This document shows, one piece after another, positions 16,130-23,329 of a DNA stretch of 32,409 bases. Within the stretch, counting starts at the first letter, position 1, and each line of letters opens with the position of its first letter. The stretch is from the NCBI GenBank assembly GCA_029555025.1, contig JAKPTZ010000027.1, positions 1 through 32,409 of the forward strand, written 5' to 3'. The notes beneath the pieces were generated by a model that saw only the letters and a program-made list of their open reading frames with translations, did not search any database and was not told the origin of the DNA. This DNA comes from Deltaproteobacteria bacterium (lineage in GTDB: Bacteria; Myxococcota_A; UBA9042; DTJE01). The translations under genes were made by a program, and so were the position numbers.

Positions 16130-16891
16130 TCACTTCGGGGCCGGGGTGACGTAAGTCAGGCCGAAGGAAATTTCGGCCAGCGAGCTGACGCCATTGGTCC
16201 ATTCGCCCTTGCTGACGTTCTGGGCGTCAAACCCCGGGGCCTTCGGATAGATGTAATGACGGTAATCGATTCCGACCGCCAGGTAATCCGTGACCCAGAA
16301 CTTGATGAAGGCGCCAAGGTTGGCCATGATGTTGAACGGGATCGCGCCGTCGTACGACCAGCGGGTCTCGAGCACACCCTGCTTGTAAACCTTCGATCCG
16401 ATCACGCCGACGCCGACCAGGAGGCCGGCATCGAACGACGTGATGCGCTTGTTCATGACCTGGAACTTGCCATGGAACGGCGCCCACTTGATGTTGAAAT
16501 CGACGTACCAGTTCATGCGCTCAAGCAGTTCACCACGCTTGATCGCCGAACCGGTGTCACGGACGATGTCATTAAGAAGCTGGGTGCTGGCAGAGGGCGC
16601 GTAGCAGCCGGCAGCCTCGAAGGACAGGGACTCCATGAAGTGATACTCGTAACGAAGTCCGATGGGAACAAACACATGGAAAGGATCGTTGGGAATGACC
16701 CCAAGGAAAATTCCCACTTCGTGCCTGTAGTCCGGCAGGAACTGCTTCTTCTCGATGACGTTCAGTTCCCTTTCCTTTCCCCAGATCTTGTCCAGATTCG
16801 AGTCCAGGTTGGTTTCCTGCGCAAATGCAGGCATCCCCGCAACCAGAACTACGAAGCTGATGATGGTCCGAATTGCCCACCGTCCGTTCAT
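16130..16891 (-). CDS. Outer-membrane beta-barrel protein, GltA/B- or NfsA/B-like
   Basis: A 253-residue outer-membrane protein. The ATG at 16889-16891 is chosen because it opens a standard signal peptide (IRTIISFVVLVAGMPAFA|Q) and has GCGAGGG upstream. The frame extends further upstream only into the terminator region. After a short charged stretch, alternating strands follow: HEVGIFLGVIPNDPF, VPIGLRYEYHFMESLSFEAAG, WYVDFNIKWAPFHGKF, TSFDAGLLVGVGVIG, PFNIMANLGAFIKFWVTDYLAVGIDYRHYIY and a closing SLAEISFGLTYV. This pattern of paired aromatic-rich strands resembles the myxobacterial outer-membrane beta-barrel family (TIGR04565 as I recall) and the GltA/GltB and NfsA/NfsB barrels. It leads the cluster C-D-E. 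Only one barrel gene is present here, where Myxococcus has two. Confidence 0.7.
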   Translation of the reverse strand: MNGRWAIRTIISFVVLVAGMPAFAQETNLDSNLDKIWGKERELNVIEKKQFLPDYRHEVGIFLGVIPNDPFHVFVPIGLRYEYHFMESLSFEAAGCYAPSASTQLLNDIVRDTGSAIKRGELLERMNWYVDFNIKWAPFHGKFQVMNKRITSFDAGLLVGVGVIGSKVYKQGVLETRWSYDGAIPFNIMANLGAFIKFWVTDYLAVGIDYRHYIYPKAPGFDAQNVSKGEWTNGVSSLAEISFGLTYVTPAPK

Positions 16892-16947
16892 GACAAGCCC
16901 TCGCTTATTGCTGTTGGTTATCCGGCACTTCATGCCGCCAATTCCCC

Positions 16948-16974
16948 AAAAAAGTGAGGGGCGGGAGGCCCCCC
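16948..16974 (-). terminator. Probable intrinsic terminator after the VWA gene
   Basis: On the minus strand GGGGGG (16974-16969) and CCCCTC (16961-16956) form a six-base stem with one G-T pair and a 7-base loop, followed by AC and six T residues (16953-16948). It lies 13 bases after the VWA gene stop. It suggests that the barrel gene has its own promoter, though none is obvious in the remaining 56 bases. Confidence 0.65.
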
Positions 16975-16986
16975 GAAAATCCAAAA

Positions 16987-19476
16987 CTAGCCCGCACTGG
17001 GAATGCACTCGCCGCCCTGACATTTGCCGCCGGTGCAATCCGTGCCGTCGTCCTTGTTCTTATACGTGCAACTTGACTGATTCAACTCGCTGGTCTTGCA
17101 TTCCTTGTCGTTCTTCGGAACGCAAATCCCCTTGCAGCACTTGCCTTCGGCCGAGCATTCGGTCTCCGCCTTGGCCTGGTAGTTGCAGCCCTCGTCCAGA
17201 ACATCTTCCCTGCACTCGTTATCGTTCGGGGGAATGCACTTGCCCCAGCAGCAGCTTCCGCCGGTGCATGGGGACGAGAACGCCATCTCGCCGTAGCTGC
17301 AGACAGCGAATTCGTCGTCGAAGGCCACAGCAAGACACTCGACATCCCTGGCCTGCATCTGGACATTGGAATTGTTCAGATCCTTAACCGTGGAAACCAG
17401 GTCATCGGCAATTGAGCAAAGCGGGAACCACGACAGACAGTCGCTGGCATTCTTCCCTTCGGGCAGCCTGACAGCGCCACGCATGTCGATCTTCTTATCG
17501 ACGACGAAGGCGCTGCTGGCCGACGACGGGAAAACCGAGTCTGTCAGGTCCTCGACGAGCAATGCCCTGATCCGGCCATCAACCGCGACCGAAGCGCCGG
17601 TGACAACGCCGGTACCCTTCTTCGTGCAGTCGCAGGGCGAATCCTTCTCCTGGCAAGTGCCGGGGCTGACCACCGGAGGTTCGTTCGTGTCTTCTTCAGC
17701 CACATCCGCCGGGCCTTCGTCCGCGGAAGGAACGTCCACAACGTTGGTGTCTTCGGCCGGAACGTCGGCTGAAGCATCATCCAATACGTCCGGGGTGTTT
17801 GTATCCACCGCGGTGTCCGGCTCGTCAACGTCCGGCTCATTGGTATCGGTGACGGTCACGTCCTCGATCACATCACCTTCGGCGCGATTGACAACCGGCT
17901 GGAAATCCTGCGTGAAACTCACATTGATCGCCGAGAAGGCCGCCGACAGGTCGTTAACCTTGACCGCCATCCTCCACACGCCGGACATGGCATTGCGGAA
18001 CCTGGTAATCGGCGTCAGCAGTGCCTGCTCAAGCGGATGCTGGCCGGCCCATGCCGCCAGGTTGTCCTTGTTCTCCTCACGGCTGGCCGGAAGATCGTTC
18101 GAATTGATCCAAGTGTAATGACCGCCGGTCAGACAGGCGATTTCCTGCTGAGCCGGATCGATCATCGGATAACCCTTCGACTGCATCTGTATAAAGGTAA
18201 TGTGAACCGGAATCTGGTCAATCGGCTTCGGATTGCCATTCTGGTCGTAAACGTCGTCATGGATGTGAGCCAGGAACGCCTTGTAGGACGTATCGGAACA
18301 TGCCGCGCTCTGGTCGCCGAGTTCCCACTCCTTGGTGCTGACGCGGAAATATCGCACGTACGGCAGGAAGTCCGGCGAATCCTGGGCGCAGGTGTCCGGA
18401 CCGTCGGTTATCACGACGATGTGCTTGACCGGCGTCGTTTCGGTCTTCATGAAGTCATAGACGTCCTTGACCGCCATCCACAGCGGCGTACGACCCCTGG
18501 GGGTATTCTGCAGATCGGAAAACACCGGTGAATTGAGAATATCCCGATTGATTCCGAAGCAGTCGGCACGATTCAAGCTCTCGTCGTCGTTCGCGGACGT
18601 GCACAGAATCCTGGCGCCGTCGGCGCTCACGTCCTCGCCGAACTTGAAGATACCGGCGCGATCGCCCTTGTTGAGAAGGCCGAACAGCCGCTGGGCGGCC
18701 GTGCGCCGGAAGGCGTTGTAATCGGTTGCCCTGTCGGCGAAACCTTCCGAGGAAACGTTCGCCGGGGCGAGGTTTGCCGTCTTCAGGCCGGGGCTGTACT
18801 CAACCTGGGTCAACGGCTCAACATAGCCAATCATCGAACCGGACTGATCGATCATTACTGCAACGGAAAGATTCGACTCTTCGGGCTTGCCGCGGAACGG
18901 GCCGCTGGTGAAATTGCTCTGGTAATTCAGAGTGTCCGGCCGAGCATCCTTGATGGTCTGCTTTGTCGAACAAGCCTTCTCGAAGCCCGCCAGCGGATAC
19001 GGGGACAGACAGTCAATATCCACGCTGAAGTGGCTTGGCCGCAGCAGGCGATAGCCGCTCGGGGCACAGGTCTGGCCCTGCTTGTCGGGATCCGTGCAAG
19101 GAATGCTGTCAACGCCGTCAACGCCAAGGGTCAGGTACTCCTCGTCCGGCGTCTTGATAAGCTCGCCCGGGCGGATCGACAGATCGCGATCATCAGCCTC
19201 GCCGGCCGTGGTCTGGCTTCCGGGGCTGAGGATGTTGAAAGCCAGTTCAAGGGCGTTCACCCCCGCTCCGTCATCGCCGACGCAGTGACGCTGGGGCGTT
19301 CCGCCGGTCAGTTCAACAGGGACGGCCGAAACGAACTCGACGTTCGACGCAACATAGGTGGAACGGTAGTAGGTGAAATCGTACTGGCATCCACCGATTG
19401 CCGCCAGCACCAGCAAAACAGCCGATGCCGGGAAAAGGTACCCGCCTGCGCGCCGCAGAATTTCGAAACGCATCAT
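16987..19476 (-). CDS. VWA-domain surface lipoprotein with Cys-rich tail (CglB-like)
   Basis: An 829-residue lipoprotein. The signal ends at LAAIGGC with the lipid cysteine at residue 30. A von Willebrand A domain spans about residues 203-450. Its metal-ion adhesion site is complete: D210-Q-S212-G-S214 in AVMIDQSGSMIGY, T330 in RGRTPLWMAVKDV and D358 in IVVITDGPDTC. Residues about 535-605 form an acidic Asp/Thr/Pro linker. The C-terminal region carries three related cysteine modules (SCCWGKCIPPNDNEC, KCCKGICVPKNDKEC, KCQGGECIP). CglB of Myxococcus, the gliding adhesin, is an outer-membrane lipoprotein with a VWA domain and many cysteines, but only about half this length. The position directly upstream of the Glt/Nfs-like cluster supports a link. 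A paralog lies at 31315-32409. GGGGAG precedes the start. Confidence 0.78.
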   Translation of the reverse strand: MMRFEILRRAGGYLFPASAVLLVLAAIGGCQYDFTYYRSTYVASNVEFVSAVPVELTGGTPQRHCVGDDGAGVNALELAFNILSPGSQTTAGEADDRDLSIRPGELIKTPDEEYLTLGVDGVDSIPCTDPDKQGQTCAPSGYRLLRPSHFSVDIDCLSPYPLAGFEKACSTKQTIKDARPDTLNYQSNFTSGPFRGKPEESNLSVAVMIDQSGSMIGYVEPLTQVEYSPGLKTANLAPANVSSEGFADRATDYNAFRRTAAQRLFGLLNKGDRAGIFKFGEDVSADGARILCTSANDDESLNRADCFGINRDILNSPVFSDLQNTPRGRTPLWMAVKDVYDFMKTETTPVKHIVVITDGPDTCAQDSPDFLPYVRYFRVSTKEWELGDQSAACSDTSYKAFLAHIHDDVYDQNGNPKPIDQIPVHITFIQMQSKGYPMIDPAQQEIACLTGGHYTWINSNDLPASREENKDNLAAWAGQHPLEQALLTPITRFRNAMSGVWRMAVKVNDLSAAFSAINVSFTQDFQPVVNRAEGDVIEDVTVTDTNEPDVDEPDTAVDTNTPDVLDDASADVPAEDTNVVDVPSADEGPADVAEEDTNEPPVVSPGTCQEKDSPCDCTKKGTGVVTGASVAVDGRIRALLVEDLTDSVFPSSASSAFVVDKKIDMRGAVRLPEGKNASDCLSWFPLCSIADDLVSTVKDLNNSNVQMQARDVECLAVAFDDEFAVCSYGEMAFSSPCTGGSCCWGKCIPPNDNECREDVLDEGCNYQAKAETECSAEGKCCKGICVPKNDKECKTSELNQSSCTYKNKDDGTDCTGGKCQGGECIPSAG

Positions 19477-19536
19477 GTCAAGCTCCCCACTTCAAGGCCT
19501 GATCGGACGAATTAAACGCCGAAATGCACGGCGGGT

Positions 19537-19567
19537 AGTTTACCCTTTGTAAGCCATTGGTTGTCAA
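19537..19567 (-). promoter_or_regulatory. Possible promoter of the VWA gene
   Basis: On the minus strand a perfect TTGACA (19562-19567) lies 19 bases from TAAACT (19537-19542). The spacing is longer than ideal. It sits about 60 bases before the VWA start, in an AT-richer stretch, in a 219-base gap with no gene. Confidence 0.45.
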
Positions 19568-19586
19568 CAAATAATTGTCAGGGATG

Positions 19587-19620
19587 CCGGGGGATTCGGG
19601 GCCGGCGGGCGTCCCCCTGG
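19587..19620 (-). terminator. Imperfect GC hairpin after the large lipoprotein gene
   Basis: GGGGGA (19589-19594) can pair with TCCCCC (19612-19617), extended by CC/GG at the ends, around a 17-base GC-rich loop. There is no T run after it, so factor-independent stopping is uncertain. It lies about 75 bases beyond the end of the lipoprotein gene. Confidence 0.3.
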
Positions 19621-19695
19621 AAAGAACAACGATTAAGCATCAAAATACGGGATGTTATGAAATCGAAACCGGTGGGGAAAACTGTTCAAAAACGG

Positions 19696-21945
19696 TCAGA
19701 ACCAACTGCCCGAAACGGTCATGTCATCGGCATCGATAACCATCATTCGACCGTTCGATGAATCCAGGGTGAAAAGTGTATCGCCCGCCACGATGACGCC
19801 GGTCGGCAGGCCGCCGATGTCGTTCTGGAACGGCAGGCGACCAGTTTCCATGGCAAAGGAAATGATCGTGTCTCGAACGGGCGGAATAACGACCGGCTTA
19901 TAATTCGAATCGATTCGACAGCCCGGGACGATATTGAATTCGAACATCGGATTCCTGAACCTGGCGGCATCCCAGTCGATGTACATGTCCCCGCCGCGAA
20001 TGACGGGACAGCTTTCGACCACGACGCTTGCCGCTTCAGGCATCGACGTGATTGCCCGTCCGGTGAATATCGGATCGGCGCCAGGGCGACGGACGCATGC
20101 GAAGGACTCGTCGGTCATCCAGGGATGAAGGAAGCCGGTTCGGGATCCACTGACGATCCACTGACCCGACGCCCTTACCCGCCAGTTGACATCCTTGTAC
20201 TGACAACCTTCGGGAATGCTTATCTGCGCGCCGCTCGCCGTCAGCGGGCCAAGCCGCAACTGACCGCCTGAAACCCGCACGAGCCGGAATTCCATCGTGG
20301 AACCGGCCAGTTCACCGCATTCGGTGTCCCATGGAAGATCGATTTCCACGGTATCGCCGACGTAGTCACCGTCGGCCGCCTGAACCCCGAGATCACAGAA
20401 TCCGGCATACGAAGTGGTGGCAAGCGTCCAGGTACTGAACCACCCCTCGCCGGTGTCGTACATGAGCCTTCCGCAGCCGCCCTCTGCACCCGGAATCACG
20501 CCCTCGTACGTTGCAGACCAGACTTCGGGAAGTTCGGCCTCGATATCGCCGTTGAACGTAATGCCGTAATACACGTACTTCTCGTCATCGACCTTCGGGA
20601 TCACGACCTGCGTCCCGCCGAACGAGGGAAGATCCGTCCTGGTAAGGATGGCGCGCTCAAGTTCAGCCCCCTGCCAGGTCACGACCGGCATGTACGCCGA
20701 ACTCTCTACCTCGAGCAGATCGTTTTCGGCCCTGTGCGGCCACGGAACGGTATCGGATGCCTCTGGCAATACCCGTACGATCTGGCCGCCATAAAGCCAG
20801 GCCAGTGCGCGAAGGCCGTCTTCGGTCTGGACGAACGTGACGCCGAGAGCCGGCGAATCCATCCTTATGTCCGCATAGCCAAGCCAGCCCGCCAGCATGT
20901 TGGCTATATTCCAGGGCTGATCCGGAATGGTGGTATCGGTCATGTCGAGACCTGGAACCGGGATGTGCGTATCGACCCTGGCGAGATCGGCGTCAAAAAC
21001 GGCAATGCCGGAGGGTACGGCCATCGGGACGTATATGAAGTCGCCGCCGGGCATCACGGCGGGCCGTCCCGACACGTAACCTGACGCCACCGACTGCGCC
21101 TGGCCATCGCCACAACCGGCGGCCACGCCTTCGGATCGGTACTTCGGCACAATCCGGCTGTCGTTGACAACAGGAACCGTGGTGACTGATGTCGCGCCCG
21201 GAACAAGCCCGTCGAGCGCGACAAGATGATCCCAGTGAAGGTACTCAGGCTGGGGAAGATCGGCCGAAACCACCATCACCCTTCCCTCGCCCGTCGATAT
21301 CCATCTGGCACGCCCCGGGATCTCCGCAACCAGCCCCATTGAAACGAACGAACCTTCAAGCGACCGGAGATCACCGGCCGGGGGCTCAAGACGCCACACC
21401 TGGGATCCTGACGTACACGACAGAAGTGCCGCAATTGCATACCCGGCAGGCGCTTCGGCGTCCTCCATTACCGTCATGTCCGAAAGGGGACACGGGAGAT
21501 CAACCGAAGAAATCGCCCCGGCCATGGAAAAGAAATCACCGTCGATAAGGGTCAGGGCCGGCTTCGATTCAACGCCGCCATTTGAAGCGACGAAAACGTA
21601 CCTTGAGTCCGGCGACGGTTCGATCGCAACGGCGTCCTGGCGAACCGGCATCGGGGAATATCCCGGAAGAACCGGGTCGAAATCGAAATGATCACCATCT
21701 GGGAGCGAGCTTACGAAGACGCCGTCCAGGTCGCCGTCCAGGATCCATGAAACGGCCAGACCATCGGTTGCTCCGCAATCCTTGACGGGCATGAAACTGC
21801 GGTCGGCGGAAACGCACGTCACGGCGAAATCGACCGGTCGTGACAGGATGGAGCCGCTGTATGCCTTTTCGTCCGCGCAGGCCACCAGGCCGACAAGACC
21901 TGCCAGCGTCGCCAGAACGATCAACGCAGAAAAAGACCTTTTCAA
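19696..21945 (-). CDS. Large lipoprotein, probable beta-propeller
   Basis: A 749-residue lipoprotein of unknown role. The start is TTG 21945, supported by GGAGG six bases upstream. MKRSFSALIVLATLAGLVGL leads to LVAC with the lipid cysteine at residue 23. The mature protein is rich in short beta strands: repeated x-Y-V-F/V-A-x-N/D turns (DSRYVFVASNGGVESKPALT, GGDFIYVPMAVPSGIAVFDA, TGVIVAGDTLFTLDSSNGRM). These resemble YVTN/NHL-type propeller blades around a central domain with paired cysteines (CGDGQAQ, GFCDLG, DTECGE, EGCQYKD). It resembles myxobacterial lipoproteins with no assigned function. It follows the next lipoprotein gene by 18 bases, so the two are cotranscribed. Surface or periplasmic binding is plausible but unproven. 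Confidence 0.7.
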   Translation of the reverse strand: MKRSFSALIVLATLAGLVGLVACADEKAYSGSILSRPVDFAVTCVSADRSFMPVKDCGATDGLAVSWILDGDLDGVFVSSLPDGDHFDFDPVLPGYSPMPVRQDAVAIEPSPDSRYVFVASNGGVESKPALTLIDGDFFSMAGAISSVDLPCPLSDMTVMEDAEAPAGYAIAALLSCTSGSQVWRLEPPAGDLRSLEGSFVSMGLVAEIPGRARWISTGEGRVMVVSADLPQPEYLHWDHLVALDGLVPGATSVTTVPVVNDSRIVPKYRSEGVAAGCGDGQAQSVASGYVSGRPAVMPGGDFIYVPMAVPSGIAVFDADLARVDTHIPVPGLDMTDTTIPDQPWNIANMLAGWLGYADIRMDSPALGVTFVQTEDGLRALAWLYGGQIVRVLPEASDTVPWPHRAENDLLEVESSAYMPVVTWQGAELERAILTRTDLPSFGGTQVVIPKVDDEKYVYYGITFNGDIEAELPEVWSATYEGVIPGAEGGCGRLMYDTGEGWFSTWTLATTSYAGFCDLGVQAADGDYVGDTVEIDLPWDTECGELAGSTMEFRLVRVSGGQLRLGPLTASGAQISIPEGCQYKDVNWRVRASGQWIVSGSRTGFLHPWMTDESFACVRRPGADPIFTGRAITSMPEAASVVVESCPVIRGGDMYIDWDAARFRNPMFEFNIVPGCRIDSNYKPVVIPPVRDTIISFAMETGRLPFQNDIGGLPTGVIVAGDTLFTLDSSNGRMMVIDADDMTVSGSWF

Positions 21946-21963
21946 CTCCAGCCTCCAGCCGGC

Positions 21964-23313
21964 TCAGTCCCGGGGCTCGACGATACCGACCTTATGATAG
22001 TCGGGCCTTAAGGAATCGACGCCGAACCAGCTTACTGTCGAGTCCTCGAAGTTCGCGACAAAGGCGCGCCCGTCGGCAATCGCGATACCGGAAGGCGCCG
22101 CGCCGACAAAGACCTTTGAAACCACCGCCATCGAAGCGGGATCGATTACATACACAAAATCCAGCGAGGACTCGGTCACATAGACGACTTCCTTGCCGTT
22201 GTCGTTAAAAATCGCCACCCCGGACGGGGTACCATCAAGTGGAATCAAACCACGGTAACGTAAGCCGCCACCATCGAGAATTTCGAAAATTGTCAGCGAT
22301 GATGGGGAACGGAACGCCGCGTAAAGAAGTCTTCCGTCCCCGGAACGAACCATCTCGCGGAAGTAATCGCCGGAAGAACCGAGCAGGTCGGCCGACACGG
22401 AAGGCATCGGGATCTCGCGGACATTCCCGAAGCGATCGAAACGCAGCTTGATGATGTCGATCAGGTTGACGCTGCGATTGGTAATCCACAATACGCGCGT
22501 GAACTCATCGACGACGTACTCCATGATCGAATGGGCGCCCTCGGTGATTGGAAGCGTGGCTCGCCATTGCAGGGAACCATCGGCGGCGACCGTAAAAACG
22601 GCCACGGCGCTTCCAACGATTCCCGACACATAGACGGGATTCACAACATCGCCGTCGAAGGTCCGCATCTGATTTCCAACGGAAATGCCGTAAGCATCGT
22701 TGGCCCAGAAAGTCGTGCCTTCCTCATCGACGAAATCGTAATCCCTCAAATCGATGACGTGATCCCCACGACATCGATGAAAAGCGTATGCGTCGCCGTC
22801 AGCGCCAGGCTCGGCCTTTTCGCGGCTTTCCTGTGCAAGGCACTCCAGCTCGGGAAGGTTCGATGCGTCACGGACGGAATCGACCAGATCGAGCTGGTCG
22901 CCGTCACGGATCGGGACCCAGATCCTGGTCGTGCCGTCTCCAAGCAGGGACACCGCGGCATCACCGCCGAAAGGCCCAATCTCCACGGCCGCCTTCGAAA
23001 CAGGAACCGGGGCGCCGCCGTCCTCCGGCCTGACCTGTATCGGAATCAGCGTCCCGCCGGTGTATCGGGAATCGAAGTTGGTCGAGACGACATATACGAA
23101 ATCACCCGCGGGGTCTGCGACGATGGCGCCAGGCCAGGCGAACTGGCCCGGATCCGGGGTTATTTGCCGGTAATTGTCGATGCACGCCGCATGAAAGATG
23201 ACGGAAATGGAAAGAAGCAAGGCCACGGACCGGGCCGCGCCGCCGACGAACGACGCCGGAAGCGGCCGGTGCGCGCCGGGATTCAAGTTAGCGTGGCCCG
23301 ATCCGTATGTCAC
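21964..23313 (-). CDS. Lipoprotein with YVTN-type beta-propeller repeats
   Basis: A 449-residue protein. The start is GTG 23313, because GGAAGG lies six bases upstream, just past the ppdK stop. The frame is open further upstream inside ppdK but without an RBS. After a long basic n-region, SVALLLSISVIFHAAC gives a lipid cysteine at residue 44. Blades are visible as ADPAGDFVYVVSTN, GDGRLLYAAFRSPSSLTIFE, PSGVAIFNDNGKEVVYVTES, LDFVYVIDPASMAVVSKVFV and PSGIAIADGRAFVANFEDST, the PSGIAI-x-D/N pattern being typical of YVTN propellers. Such proteins act as surface or periplasmic scaffolds, and no enzyme motif is seen. It lies only 16 bases after ppdK and 18 before the next lipoprotein gene. Confidence 0.72.
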   Translation of the reverse strand: MTYGSGHANLNPGAHRPLPASFVGGAARSVALLLSISVIFHAACIDNYRQITPDPGQFAWPGAIVADPAGDFVYVVSTNFDSRYTGGTLIPIQVRPEDGGAPVPVSKAAVEIGPFGGDAAVSLLGDGTTRIWVPIRDGDQLDLVDSVRDASNLPELECLAQESREKAEPGADGDAYAFHRCRGDHVIDLRDYDFVDEEGTTFWANDAYGISVGNQMRTFDGDVVNPVYVSGIVGSAVAVFTVAADGSLQWRATLPITEGAHSIMEYVVDEFTRVLWITNRSVNLIDIIKLRFDRFGNVREIPMPSVSADLLGSSGDYFREMVRSGDGRLLYAAFRSPSSLTIFEILDGGGLRYRGLIPLDGTPSGVAIFNDNGKEVVYVTESSLDFVYVIDPASMAVVSKVFVGAAPSGIAIADGRAFVANFEDSTVSWFGVDSLRPDYHKVGIVEPRD

Positions 23314-23329
23314 CTTGCACCTTCCATTG

